The notes: a model not told the origin generated them from the letters alone. Numbered from the stretch's first letter, positions 23,733-32,558 are shown. The stretch is DNA of 48,981 bases from GCA-2693325 sp036343635 (GCA_036343635.1 JAYYVF010000047.1:1-48981); one strand, 5' to 3'. Numbers and translations: made by a program.

Positions 23733-25076
23733 TCAGTATAAAAATTGTTTCGCCTCTTTGCTTACTATTTGTCGCAATTCAGTATCGTTGATGCAGAAAA
23801 TTCTGAATATTTTGGCTTGATCTTCGAAGTTGTGGAGCAGAGAATCGCGCAATCTTGTTACCTCAAGGTCGTCGAACGTTAGAGGGTCTTTTTTCTCAGA
23901 CGGGATGTCTTCACCGTAGAATACTTTGAGATCTACTTCTGGGCTTTTATTAAAGCCAGGGATGTCGATTAGTATCTCGTGTCCTTGTAATTTATGTCCT
24001 ATTTTTTCTGAGAAAATATTGCAGAGCTCTATTTCTTTTTGTCGGCGTTTTTCTGGATTGTGATATAGATCATCTAGATAAACCATCATACTTTCTTTTC
24101 GGTCTCCTGGATGGATTACTGCTCCAACTTTATAAAGCCTACGAAAGATTGTTCCATTTAGAAGTTCGGCGGATCCATTTAGGTTCAGTCTTTTCTGTTC
24201 GATTTTTAAAACGTTGACTAATTCACCTTCCGTAAATTTATGAAAATCTTCGACATTTAGCGCATTATCAGGGTGAAGTAATATTTCTTGGACAGACCGT
24301 TTAAACATTGCGGAAGCCGATCGAACTCCATGATGCCAATAAACGTTTCTATACATTAGATAGTTTGTGAAAATCAATGCCTCTACGGCAGAGACTCCTT
24401 TACTTGTGATTGCTAAGCGCTGTTGGGTTGGATCAAATTTAATAGAAGATGCTAAGCGGTCACGATTCACGCTTTCCCCAAAAGGAACGCCGCAGAACAA
24501 AGAATCACGTAGTAGATAGTCGATTTTATCCGGGTCAAGCGTACCACTTAAGATATTGGCCAATAAAAGGTCGTTCTCCGGTATTGGTACCTTTGGGTTT
24601 TTATAATCGATTACGTTTGCAACGCGAATGGGTTCAACGTGAAATTGTTGTTGCAAGATGCTATAGATTGGTCCTTCGCGGTCTAGAATAATTTGCCGCG
24701 CTCGCTCTTCATGGAGAACGAAAAAAGGGACTAATTCCTCTAAAGTATGCGAAAAAGGATAGTGGCCAATATCGTGTAACAGTGTAGCGGCGACGAAAAC
24801 ACGTATGTCTTCATCGTTGAGTATTAATGGTGGATCGGACATTAACAGACGCGACAAGAACTGTTTTGCTAAATGGTAGACGCCTATCGAATGCTCAAAG
24901 CGCGAGTGTCTTGCTCCCGGATACACTAGGTGTACATAGCCGAGTTGAGTAATATTACGAAGGCGTTGGAAGTCTTCAGTGTCGATTATCGACAAGACGG
25001 GTTCAGGAAGGTTTACGTATCCCCAGACGGGGTCACGCATGGCTTTGCCATTGTCTTTGAGGAGTTCGTGTTCCAT
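23733..25076 (-). CDS. HD-domain phosphohydrolase (dGTPase/SAMHD1-like family)
   Basis: 447 residues. The metal-binding HD motif is complete: an early His in RHSRFEHSIGVYHLAKQFL, the HD pair in LLHDIGHYPFSHTLE, and a later Asp in TLDPDKIDYLLRDS. The opening DPVWGYVNLPEPVLSIIDTEDFQRLRNITQLG is typical of the COG1078/YdhJ branch related to dGTPases. The likely role is nucleotide or phosphate-ester hydrolysis; the substrate is unknown. The gene is divergent from ndk, which also handles nucleotides. ATG 25076 has no Shine-Dalgarno and lies right behind a strong promoter, so it is probably leaderless; Met13 (25040) is the alternative start. Confidence 0.92.
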   Translation of the reverse strand: MEHELLKDNGKAMRDPVWGYVNLPEPVLSIIDTEDFQRLRNITQLGYVHLVYPGARHSRFEHSIGVYHLAKQFLSRLLMSDPPLILNDEDIRVFVAATLLHDIGHYPFSHTLEELVPFFVLHEERARQIILDREGPIYSILQQQFHVEPIRVANVIDYKNPKVPIPENDLLLANILSGTLDPDKIDYLLRDSLFCGVPFGESVNRDRLASSIKFDPTQQRLAITSKGVSAVEALIFTNYLMYRNVYWHHGVRSASAMFKRSVQEILLHPDNALNVEDFHKFTEGELVNVLKIEQKRLNLNGSAELLNGTIFRRLYKVGAVIHPGDRKESMMVYLDDLYHNPEKRRQKEIELCNIFSEKIGHKLQGHEILIDIPGFNKSPEVDLKVFYGEDIPSEKKDPLTFDDLEVTRLRDSLLHNFEDQAKIFRIFCINDTELRQIVSKEAKQFLY

Positions 25077-25084
25077 TGGTCGTC

Positions 25085-25113
25085 AATCTAGTTGCTGTAA
25101 ATTAGTGTGTCAA
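25085..25113 (-). promoter_or_regulatory. Promoter of the HD-phosphohydrolase gene, predicted leaderless
   Basis: On the minus strand, a perfect -35 TTGACA (25113-25108), a 17-base spacer and TAGATT (25090-25085) predict a start at about 25078. This is within two or three bases of the ATG at 25076. Confidence 0.6.
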
Positions 25114-25191
25114 GCAACTATTTTGGCACGAATAGCTCAGAAATTGTTATTTAGAAGGGACTTATGTAAAGTATATGTTAGGGCTGATCCA

Positions 25192-25219
25192 TTGACATAC
25201 ACATTAGCCGGATTATATT
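25192..25219 (+). promoter_or_regulatory. Strong sigma70 promoter of the ndk-yceD-rpmF-fab run
   Basis: The perfect -35 TTGACA (25192-25197), a 16-base spacer and TATATT (25214-25219) predict a start near 25226 and a 50-base leader before ndk. It is divergent from the promoter at 25085-25113. Confidence 0.7.
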
Positions 25220-25276
25220 TTGTTGTTGGCCGAAATTGTGTTATTAAGATTAAATCACTCTTTTTGTGGGAATTAA

Positions 25277-25684
25277 ATGATGGCTGAAAAGACGCTGATG
25301 ATTGTTAAGCCGGACGCGGTGGCTAAAAACGTAACAGGACAGATAATTGCTAGGGTGGAGGCACATGGATTCACTGTGAGGCAACTTCGCATGATTAGTT
25401 TAAATCGTGAGACGGCCGAATCATTTTACGATATTCATAAAGAGCGGCCTTTTTTTGGCGAACTTGTCGATTTTATGACTTCCGGGCCAGCTGTTCCGAT
25501 GGTTCTGGAACGAGAAGATGCAGTACCTTGTCTTCGAGAATTTATTGGTCCCACCAATAGCGAGGAAGCACTTGCCGGAACCATTCGTGGTGATTTTGGT
25601 ACCGACGTGCAATGTAATGCAGTGCACGCTTCCGATTCTATTGAGAATGCCGTGCGAGAAATCGATTTTTTCTTTGCGGATTAG
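25277..25684 (+). CDS. ndk: Nucleoside diphosphate kinase
   Basis: 135 residues. NDK moves the gamma phosphate of ATP to NDPs through a phospho-histidine. KPDAVAKNVTGQII holds the conserved Lys, RPFFGELVDFMTSGP is the family centre, and NAVHASDSIENAVREI carries the catalytic His; the common NxxHGSD has Ala instead of Gly here. ATG 25277 or the next ATG 25280 is the start, behind GGGA. It is the first gene after the 25192-25219 promoter, followed by yceD after only six bases. Confidence 0.95.
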   Translation: MMAEKTLMIVKPDAVAKNVTGQIIARVEAHGFTVRQLRMISLNRETAESFYDIHKERPFFGELVDFMTSGPAVPMVLEREDAVPCLREFIGPTNSEEALAGTIRGDFGTDVQCNAVHASDSIENAVREIDFFFAD

Positions 25685-25690
25685 ATAAAA

Positions 25691-26224
25691 ATGGAGCCGG
25701 CTTCAAGTGGAGAAATACGCTTAGATGATCTTCGCGAAGGATGCAACAATTTTAAGTTCGAAATAGCTCCAGAAGAGATTGATTTCGAACACGAATTCTA
25801 TGTAGTGGATGGAACCGTTCGAGCGGATGTGATGATCCGTCGGAGTGTAGAAAATTTTGAAATAAAAGGCAATTTGTCAGTTGATATTTGCGGAGATTGT
25901 TGTCGTTGTCTTGGTAGGTTAAAAGAATTGGTAGAGGCTCGATTGGACTTTTTGCTTCAGAGGCGGCAAGCAAGCCAGGAAGAGTTGATTTCGGCTCAAG
26001 ATGATGGAGGTATTGAAATCGTCGAGTTGGGGACGCGTGCTATCGATCTTGCGATTTACATGCGTGAGACAATATTTTTGGAACTCCCCATGCGGATACC
26101 GTCTGAGAAAGTAGATAGTTTTTGTCCTCACTGCGGTGATGGGTCTTCGCTGGATAATTACAAAGGTCAGGATCAGAGCGATCCGCGTTGGGAAAAGTTG
26201 AAAAAAGTCAGATTTGTTGAGTAG
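25691..26224 (+). CDS. YceD/DUF177-family protein
   Basis: 177 residues. The central DICGDCCRCLGRLKELVEARLDFLL is the conserved DUF177 core, and the C-terminal LPMRIPSEKVDSFCPHCG holds a Cys pair. The order yceD-rpmF is one of the most conserved in bacteria. Published work in E. coli and plants links the family to 23S rRNA maturation. It begins six bases after the ndk stop without a Shine-Dalgarno. Confidence 0.88.
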   Translation: MEPASSGEIRLDDLREGCNNFKFEIAPEEIDFEHEFYVVDGTVRADVMIRRSVENFEIKGNLSVDICGDCCRCLGRLKELVEARLDFLLQRRQASQEELISAQDDGGIEIVELGTRAIDLAIYMRETIFLELPMRIPSEKVDSFCPHCGDGSSLDNYKGQDQSDPRWEKLKKVRFVE

Positions 26225-26252
26225 TCAGCGCTTTTAGCGAAAGGAGTTTCCT

Positions 26253-26435
26253 GTGGCAGCCGTACCAAAAAGAAGAATCTCACGAACCCGCCGGGATAAG
26301 CGGCGAACGCACTGGAAAATAAGTCCATCTGCTCGGAGCACGTGCTCCAGTTGTGGTCAGCCCGCTCGACCACATAGAGTTTGTCCTAGTTGTGGAAGCT
26401 ATAGGGGGCGTCAGTACATTGAGTCAGAAGTTTAG
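26253..26435 (+). CDS. rpmF: 50S ribosomal protein L32
   Basis: 60 residues, normal length. The GTG start at 26253 is fixed by AAGGAG six bases upstream. The N-terminus AAVPKRRISRTRRDKRRTHWK is typical, and CSSCGQPARPHRVCPSCG forms the zinc ribbon with four Cys, so this is the zinc-bound version of L32. It follows yceD as in most bacteria, but plsX does not follow it here. Confidence 0.97.
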   Translation: MAAVPKRRISRTRRDKRRTHWKISPSARSTCSSCGQPARPHRVCPSCGSYRGRQYIESEV

Positions 26436-26468
26436 TATCTTCCGCGTAGTTTTGGGACGAGAACCTTA

Positions 26469-27482
26469 GTGGAGCAATGGCGAAAATACGGCGCTGTTGT
26501 TACTGAGGCCGCTCATTTTCTTCCGGAGCGTATAGTTACTAACGCAGACGTTTCTGAATTGGTAGACACGACAGATGAGTGGATTCGGGAGCGAACGGGT
26601 ATAGAGGAAAGACGTTTTCTTGACCAGGATAAGCCGACCTCTTATATGGCTATTCAAGTGGCTCGATCCCTTTTAGAAAAGTCTAATATTGACCCATTAA
26701 CGATTGACTTGGTAATTGTGGCTACAGTTACGCCCGATATGGTTTTTCCTGCAACGGCATGTATAGTACAGGCAGCTGTTGGCGCAAAAAATGCTTGGGC
26801 GTATGATCTTTCCGCGGCCTGTTCGGGGTTTGTTTATGCTCTAGTTACTGCTTCTCAATTTATACATACTGGTGCCCACCGGCGGGTGATGGTTATTGGG
26901 GCAGATAAGATGAGTTCGATCTTGGATATGAATGATCGAAACACTTGTGTTCTTTTTGGTGATGGCGCTGGGGGGGTAATATTGGATCGTTCCGAAGATT
27001 GTTCTACAGGCCTTCTTGATTTTTTACATCTTGCTGATGGGAGTGACATTGATTCGTTAAATGTTTTGGGAGGTGGCAGTTTGAATCCGGCGTCTCACGA
27101 GTCCGTGGACCAAGGCCTTCATTTTGTTCGTCAAGATGGTCGTTCCGTCTTTAAATTCGCTGTTAGGAAAATGGCCGAAGTTTCCGCAGATTTGCTTAAT
27201 CGTAACGAACTGTCGGGAGAAGATCTCAAACTTTTTATTCCTCATCAGGCAAATCTTAGGATTATTGATGCAGCAGCGGAGCGTCTAAAATTACCACCAG
27301 AAAAGGTTTTGGTGAATATTGATCGTTATGCTAATACAACTGCAGCGACAATTCCGATAGCGCTTTCGCAGGCTTGTGATGAAAAACGTCTCCAAGCTGG
27401 AGATTTGGTATTGATGACTGGAGTCGGCGCAGGGTTAACTTGGGGTAGTGCTTTATACCGTTGGGGAGGGGATTATGACTAA
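26469..27482 (+). CDS. fabH: 3-oxoacyl-ACP synthase III
   Basis: 337 residues with a GTG start. FabH condenses an acyl-CoA (usually acetyl-CoA) with malonyl-ACP to begin fatty-acid synthesis. The catalytic triad is present: C118 (DLSAACSGF), H259 (FIPHQANLRI) and N289 (RYANTTAATIP). TDEWIRERTGIEERRF is the usual N-terminal signature. It overlaps fabD by eight bases. It directly follows rpmF because plsX is absent from this cluster. Confidence 0.96.
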   Translation: MEQWRKYGAVVTEAAHFLPERIVTNADVSELVDTTDEWIRERTGIEERRFLDQDKPTSYMAIQVARSLLEKSNIDPLTIDLVIVATVTPDMVFPATACIVQAAVGAKNAWAYDLSAACSGFVYALVTASQFIHTGAHRRVMVIGADKMSSILDMNDRNTCVLFGDGAGGVILDRSEDCSTGLLDFLHLADGSDIDSLNVLGGGSLNPASHESVDQGLHFVRQDGRSVFKFAVRKMAEVSADLLNRNELSGEDLKLFIPHQANLRIIDAAAERLKLPPEKVLVNIDRYANTTAATIPIALSQACDEKRLQAGDLVLMTGVGAGLTWGSALYRWGGDYD

Positions 27483-28419
27483 TTTAGCTTTCGTTTTTCC
27501 TGGACAGGCTTCGCAATATGTCGGTATGGCAAGTGATCTCTGCTCAACTCGAACCGAGGTGAAGGGACTTTTCTCGAAAGCAAATGATATTCTGGGTTTT
27601 GATTTGGCGAAAATTTGTTTTCAAGGTCCTGAAGAGCGTTTAAGAGAGACAGATGTGACGCAACCAGCCGTTTTCGTACATAGTGTTGCTGTGTTGCTTA
27701 TGCTAGCGGAAGAAGGAATATTTCCTTCGGTAACTGCTGGGCATAGTCTTGGTGAATATTCCGCTTTGGTAGCTGCTGAAGCTATAGAATTTGAAGAAGC
27801 TCTTGAGTTGGTTCGTGAACGTAGTCGTAGTATGCTTCAGGCTGGATTTTTAAACGCAGGTACTATGTCTGCCATTATCGGCCTTGATGCGATTGAAGTG
27901 AATCGTTTATGCGAAATTTCCTCGGCTAGAGGTGTTGTGGTAACAGCGAATTTTAATGCCCCTGGACAGACTGTTATTTCGGGCGAGTTAGATGCTGTTC
28001 GTCATGCTGGAGAATTGTGTAAGGAAGCCGGTGCAAAGCGAGTAGTCGATTTACCGGTTAGTGGTGCCTTTCATTCTCCGCTTATGGCCAGTGCGGCCGA
28101 TCGCATGAAACCGTTGGTTCTGGAGGTAAATTTCCGTAAGCCTCGAATTCCTATCATAACTAATGTTTCCGCTACTAAAATTCAGGATCCTGGTATCTTG
28201 TCTCGAGATTTAATTACTCAGATAACACATGCGGTACGTTGGACCGAATCAATGGAAACGTTGGTGGCCTCAGGTGTTGATTTAATAATTGAGGTAGGAC
28301 CTGGACAAGTACTCAAGGGGTTGATGCGTCGCATAGCCAGTGATATTCAGATTACTTGTGCTGGTACGGTCGAAGAGGTCGCAACTCTTGTGGCATCGCT
28401 AAAGGGAGAAAACATATGA
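27475..28419 (+). CDS. fabD: Malonyl-CoA:ACP transacylase
   Basis: 314 residues from ATG 27475, chosen over an upstream frame extension because GGGAGGGG sits right before it and residue 1 then matches the family. It loads malonate onto ACP. The nucleophile S91 lies in AGHSLGEYSALVAAEA and H200 in SGAFHSPLM. FVFPGQASQYVGM opens the protein. It overlaps both neighbours (fabH by eight bases, fabG by four as ATGA). Confidence 0.96.
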   Translation: MTNLAFVFPGQASQYVGMASDLCSTRTEVKGLFSKANDILGFDLAKICFQGPEERLRETDVTQPAVFVHSVAVLLMLAEEGIFPSVTAGHSLGEYSALVAAEAIEFEEALELVRERSRSMLQAGFLNAGTMSAIIGLDAIEVNRLCEISSARGVVVTANFNAPGQTVISGELDAVRHAGELCKEAGAKRVVDLPVSGAFHSPLMASAADRMKPLVLEVNFRKPRIPIITNVSATKIQDPGILSRDLITQITHAVRWTESMETLVASGVDLIIEVGPGQVLKGLMRRIASDIQITCAGTVEEVATLVASLKGENI

Positions 28420-29159
28420 ATTTGTCGGATAAAGTCGCGATTGTAACGGGAGGCTCAAGGGGAATAGGTAGAGCTATTGCTATACGGTTAGCGGAAGAAG
28501 GTGCCGACATTGCTTTGTGTGCAAGGAATGTGGAGGCTGCTGAATCCGTCGGAGCTGAAATCGAAGCTTTGGGCCGCAAATGTCTTGTATTTCGAGCTGA
28601 TGTTTCAAATAGTGATCAGGCAGATACATTGGTGAAGAAAGTGTTAGAGGAGCTGGGATCTCTGTATGCAGTCGTAAATAATGCCGGAATAACGCGGGAT
28701 AATTTGTTGTTGCGTATGAAAGATGAGGAATGGGATTCGGTGATTCAGACAAATTTAAAAGGTGCCTTTAATTGTTCGCGTTCAGCTGCACGAGCATTGA
28801 TCAAAGCTCGCTGCGGTCGTATCATAAATATCACATCAGTGGTTGGTTTGCAGGGAAATGCAGGGCAGGTAAATTATGCTGCTTCGAAGGCTGGTATGAT
28901 TGGTTTAACCAAGAGCTTAGCTCGTGAGCTTGCATCTCGTTCAATCACCGTTAATGCTGTTGCTCCAGGATTGGTCCCAGATACTGGAATGACTGATGAA
29001 CTGACTGATGAGGTGATGGAGAGTATGCTTTCAAAAGTTCCACTTGGGCGGCCGGGTAAGCCTGAAGATGTGGCAAATACAGTCGTCTTCCTTACTTCGG
29101 CGGAGGCAGAATATATAACGGGGCAAGTTATTTCTGTCGATGGTGGGATGGCTATGTAG
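28416..29159 (+). CDS. fabG: 3-oxoacyl-ACP reductase
   Basis: 247 residues from ATG 28416, chosen because AAGGGAG lies upstream and ATG overlaps the fabD TGA. It is a classical short-chain dehydrogenase that reduces 3-ketoacyl-ACP with NADPH. The cofactor motif is TGGSRGIGRAIA, followed by NNAG (88-91) and the triad S141, Y154 and K158 (NYAASKAG). The C-terminus ITGQVISVDGGMAM is the canonical FabG ending. Confidence 0.96.
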   Translation: MNLSDKVAIVTGGSRGIGRAIAIRLAEEGADIALCARNVEAAESVGAEIEALGRKCLVFRADVSNSDQADTLVKKVLEELGSLYAVVNNAGITRDNLLLRMKDEEWDSVIQTNLKGAFNCSRSAARALIKARCGRIINITSVVGLQGNAGQVNYAASKAGMIGLTKSLARELASRSITVNAVAPGLVPDTGMTDELTDEVMESMLSKVPLGRPGKPEDVANTVVFLTSAEAEYITGQVISVDGGMAM

Positions 29160-29170
29160 AATCAGGCGGC

Positions 29171-29200
29171 TTGAAAAAATAAGCTTTTAGGTAATATATT
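29171..29200 (+). promoter_or_regulatory. Internal promoter in front of acpP
   Basis: TTGAAA (29171-29176), an 18-base spacer and TATATT (29195-29200) lie in the 85-base fabG-acpP gap and predict a start near 29207. This would allow extra expression of the abundant ACP. A small GCTT/AAGC stem with TTTT overlaps the spacer. Confidence 0.5.
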
Positions 29201-29244
29201 TGGAAAAACATCAATCTACAGTTAACCAAAAGAGGGGAAACAAG

Positions 29245-29484
29245 ATGGCATCAATTGAGGAGAGGGTGCGTGATTTAGTTGTTGAGCAATTGGGTGTTAG
29301 TGGTGATCAGGTAAATCCGGAAGCAGCTTTTATTGATGATTTGGGTGCTGATTCGCTTGATACGGTTGAATTAGTGATGGCATTTGAAGAGGAATTTGGG
29401 ATAGATATTCCCGACGATGATGCCGAAAAGATGCAGACTGTCGGCGATGCGATGAAATATTTGGATGAAAATAGTAAGTCCTGA
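29245..29484 (+). CDS. acpP: Acyl carrier protein
   Basis: 79 residues from ATG 29245, behind AGAGGGG. The 4'-phosphopantetheine site is S37 in DDLGADSLDTVELVMAFEEEF. The acidic helix II and the tail VGDAMKYLDENSK are typical. An in-frame ATT/TTG-like extension to 29200 exists but has no support. It sits between fabG and fabF. Confidence 0.97.
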   Translation: MASIEERVRDLVVEQLGVSGDQVNPEAAFIDDLGADSLDTVELVMAFEEEFGIDIPDDDAEKMQTVGDAMKYLDENSKS

Positions 29485-29501
29485 TAGCGGAGGGGATCTA
29501 A

Positions 29502-30749
29502 TTGGTGACCAGGCGGCGAGTTGTAGTGACGGGGTTGGGAGCTTTGGCTCCCAATGGCAATGACTTAAACTCGTTCTGGCAGGCTCTTATTAACGGTCGG
29601 TCTGGTATTGGCTATATAACGCGTTTTGATACGAGTGATCATCGAGCGAAAATAGCGGGCGAGGTGAAGTGTTTTGATCCAACTGAAGTCTTGCATCCGA
29701 AAGAAATCCGTACAAATGATCCGTTCACGCATTATGCCGTATACGCTGCACTCCAGGCTGTTGAAGATTCGGGGCTTGTTATTGACGAAGAAAATGCCGA
29801 GCGCGTTGGAGTGATTTGGGGATCTGGTATTGGAGGTATCGGAACCCACGAGAATCAACATGAGGTTATGTTAGAAAAGGGGCCTCGTCGAATTAGCCCC
29901 TTTCTAGTGCCGATGATGATTATCGATATGACCTCCGGTATGATTTCGATGAAAACGGGAGCAAAAGGGCCTAATTATGCAACTGTTTCTGCCTGCGCAT
30001 CTGCTTCACATGCAATAGGAGAAGCGGCGAGGAAAATTCAGTATGGCGAAGCAGATGTTATGATAACTGGAGGGTCTGAAGCGGCGGTGACAAGGACTTC
30101 TGTTGGAGGCTTTGCCGCCGCTCGTGCCTTGTCATTTCGGGACATTGATCCTGAAACTGCCAGTAGGCCATTTGATCGGGATCGCGACGGTTTTGTTATG
30201 GGAGAAGGTGCAGGAGGATTGGTTCTGGAGGAACTTGATCATGCCAAGGCTCGTAAGGCTCAAATTTATGGTGAATTTTTGGGTCTTGGTTTTACTGCCG
30301 ATGCGTATCATCAGACAGCTATGGCCCCTGAAGCTGAAGGTGGTACACGTGCGGTTAACATAGCTTTGGCCGATGCTGAGTTAGATGCTGCAAATATTGA
30401 CTATATAAACGCCCATGGGACTTCGACTCCAATGGGTGACGGACAGGAGACCACTGCAATCAAGAATGCGTTCGCGGACCATGCATTTCAGGTGGTACTG
30501 TCATCTACGAAGTCTATGACGGGACATCTGCTGGGTGCAGCTGGAGCGGTAGAGTCCATAGCTTGTCTAATGGCTATCAAGCATGGAGTTGTTCCGCCTA
30601 CTATCAATTATGAAAACCCTGACCCAGATTGTGATTTGGATTATTGCCCCAATGAAGCTCGAGAATTAGACGTACGTTACGTACTCAACAATTCATTCGG
30701 TTTTGGTGGACACAACGTAGCGCTCGTGTTAGGACGTTTTGCAGATTGA
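29502..30749 (+). CDS. fabF: 3-oxoacyl-ACP synthase II
   Basis: 415 residues. The start is TTG 29502 (six bases after GGAGGGG) or GTG 29505. It elongates acyl-ACP with malonyl-ACP. The Cys-His-His triad is C165 (VSACASASHA), H305 (NAHGTSTPMGD) and H342 (KSMTGHLLGAAGAVE). The ending LNNSFGFGGHNVALVLGRF is the family signature. It follows acpP by about 17 bases. Confidence 0.96.
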   Translation: MVTRRRVVVTGLGALAPNGNDLNSFWQALINGRSGIGYITRFDTSDHRAKIAGEVKCFDPTEVLHPKEIRTNDPFTHYAVYAALQAVEDSGLVIDEENAERVGVIWGSGIGGIGTHENQHEVMLEKGPRRISPFLVPMMIIDMTSGMISMKTGAKGPNYATVSACASASHAIGEAARKIQYGEADVMITGGSEAAVTRTSVGGFAAARALSFRDIDPETASRPFDRDRDGFVMGEGAGGLVLEELDHAKARKAQIYGEFLGLGFTADAYHQTAMAPEAEGGTRAVNIALADAELDAANIDYINAHGTSTPMGDGQETTAIKNAFADHAFQVVLSSTKSMTGHLLGAAGAVESIACLMAIKHGVVPPTINYENPDPDCDLDYCPNEARELDVRYVLNNSFGFGGHNVALVLGRFAD

Positions 30750-30802
30750 ATCGCTCTGTATTTTATTGCATGACATAAGCATTAGAGATTGGTTTTTTGT
30801 CT

Positions 30803-31558
30803 ATGCGCTGGATTTTATCCCTTTTTAAAAACTTTGGTCGTAGGAAACATTCACTCACCAAAGAAAACGATCGATTGGATGGAATAACATCACTCATCGG
30901 TTATCGTTTCCGAGATAGTGACCTTTTGCTTAAGGCATTGAAACACCGATCTTTTGTTTATGCACAAGAGGAAAGCGGAATCGATTCGAATGAAAGACTA
31001 GAATTTCTTGGTGACGCTGTGCTCGATCTACTCGTAGCAGAATATTTATTTAGCAATTTTGAAGCGAAACGAGAAGGTGAACTTACTCAAATGAAGTCGC
31101 TTGTGGTAAGTCGCCTGGTTTTAGCAAAAAAAGCTGTAGCAATAGATTTAGGAACCTTTGTGCTTTTAAGTGATGAAGAGCGCGCTGCAGGTGGGGCAGG
31201 TCAATCATCTATTTTGTGTGATACTTTTGAGGCTTTAATAGGTGCAATGTTCTTAGATGGAGGAATTCGTCCTTGTCGGCGTTTTGTCAGTGACCACGTG
31301 TTAGATGATTTCGATGACCTAATTGTCAGAGAAGATTTCATCAATTTTAAGAGTAGATTGTTGGAGCATACTCAGAGCCTCGGAGATGGTCACCCACGAT
31401 ATCTGGTTTCAGCTGAAGATGGCCCAGATCATGAAAAAATGTTCAGCGTAGAGGTCAGTGTTACTGGTGAATGCGTCGGTTCGGGGCAGGGGCGCAGCAA
31501 GAAAGAGGCACAACAAATGGCCGCTAAAGATGCGTTGCGGCATTTAGGTGCCCTGTGA
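30803..31558 (+). CDS. rnc: Ribonuclease III
   Basis: About 251 residues from ATG 30803; a TTG two codons earlier (30797) keeps the frame. It cuts double-stranded RNA in rRNA and mRNA processing. The signature NERLEFLGDAVLDLLVAEYLF carries the catalytic acidic residues, with a second set in CDTFEALIGAMFLDGG. A C-terminal double-stranded RNA-binding domain (about 180-250) ends SKKEAQQMAAKDALRHL. A basic N-terminal extension (about 25 residues) precedes the nuclease domain. The acpP-fabF-rnc order is widely conserved. Confidence 0.96.
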   Translation: MRWILSLFKNFGRRKHSLTKENDRLDGITSLIGYRFRDSDLLLKALKHRSFVYAQEESGIDSNERLEFLGDAVLDLLVAEYLFSNFEAKREGELTQMKSLVVSRLVLAKKAVAIDLGTFVLLSDEERAAGGAGQSSILCDTFEALIGAMFLDGGIRPCRRFVSDHVLDDFDDLIVREDFINFKSRLLEHTQSLGDGHPRYLVSAEDGPDHEKMFSVEVSVTGECVGSGQGRSKKEAQQMAAKDALRHLGAL

Positions 31559-32385
31559 GAAGCGATTGGCGTTTTCTAAATACGGGTTCGTATTCTGGGG
31601 CTATGAATATGGCCTTGGATGATGTTTTGTTGAAGGGGGTTCAGGATGGGGGGACACCTGTTGTTCGGTTCTATACTTGGGATCCACCAGCCATCTCGTT
31701 CGGATATGCTCAAGATCCTTATAACGAGGTAGATATAGACCGATGTGTTGAAGCTGGCATTGATTTAGTGCGTCGACCAACTGGAGGTCGTGCTGTATTA
31801 CATTGGGAAGAATTGACATATAGTGTTGTTGCTCCTCTCAATGATAGTGTGAGTTGGGGGCGGCGTATTGATGAAGCATACAAAGTAATTGGCAAATGTC
31901 TGGTTGAAGGACTCCAAAAGTATGGAATTGATGCAGAGTTGGAAAAGGGACAGGTTGATATAGGGAGACGCCCGCGGGGTAAGACTGCGACCCCTTGTTT
32001 TTCGAGTATAGCTCGTTCTGAAGTTAAACTGAAGGGACGCAAACTGATTGGCAGTGCACAACGCCGTTTTTCGGATGCGATGTTACAGCATGGTTCGATT
32101 ATCATAGGTGATGAACATGAGCGTTTGATTGACCTCTTATTACTGGGAGAACATGAGCGTTTGGAGTGGAAAAAAGAGCTAAATAACAAGAGCATTTCTT
32201 TAAGCGACTGTGTGGAAAATGAGGTCGATCAATGTCACTTGATTGATTGTTTATTTGCGGGTTTTTCTCAACAATTCAATTGTTCGGTCTGCGTAGAAAA
32301 TGCATCGGATGATGAGTGGGGTCATGCCTCTGATCGTATGAATTCTTGGTGTATTTCCCCTTCTTTGGATCGGTTAGCGCGATAA
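31555..32385 (+). CDS. Octanoyltransferase/lipoate-ligase family protein, LipM-like
   Basis: 276 residues with a GTG start overlapping the rnc TGA (GTGA). It belongs to the BPL/LplA/LipB fold: RRPTGGRAVLHWEELTYSVV is the substrate-binding core and KLKGRKLIGSAQRR carries the conserved Lys (K163). A Cys at 148 (TPCFSS) sits where Bacillus LipM has its acyl-thioester Cys, so octanoyl transfer from ACP is more likely than ATP-dependent lipoate ligation. Its place after the fatty-acid genes fits this. LipA is not in the window. Confidence 0.85.
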   Translation: MRSDWRFLNTGSYSGAMNMALDDVLLKGVQDGGTPVVRFYTWDPPAISFGYAQDPYNEVDIDRCVEAGIDLVRRPTGGRAVLHWEELTYSVVAPLNDSVSWGRRIDEAYKVIGKCLVEGLQKYGIDAELEKGQVDIGRRPRGKTATPCFSSIARSEVKLKGRKLIGSAQRRFSDAMLQHGSIIIGDEHERLIDLLLLGEHERLEWKKELNNKSISLSDCVENEVDQCHLIDCLFAGFSQQFNCSVCVENASDDEWGHASDRMNSWCISPSLDRLAR

Positions 32386-32558
32386 GAAATTGATGGCGGA
32401 AAACATTTAGTGGAATTTTACGGGTTATTCACCCATTTTTTAGTGGTGAGTGATTAACCTTAGTCCGTTGCCTACTTATTTTTTTTGGGTGGTCGATTAG
32501 TTTGTAAGAATAATTTTGAAACTATTTATTTAAGATTTGAGCGGGAGATATAGATTTT
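32386..32558. other. Intergenic spacer
   Basis: No gene is seen. A short GGGT-TATTC-ACCC stem followed by ATTTTTT (about 32420-32440) may be a weak terminator for the preceding run. The last 60 bases are A/T-rich and should hold the ppiD-like promoter, but I find no clean pair. Confidence 0.3.

Noticed and set aside
31719..32195. Leftward open frame of 158 codons opposite the LipM-like gene
   Set aside because: Ser/Arg/Pro-rich shadow of a conserved gene.
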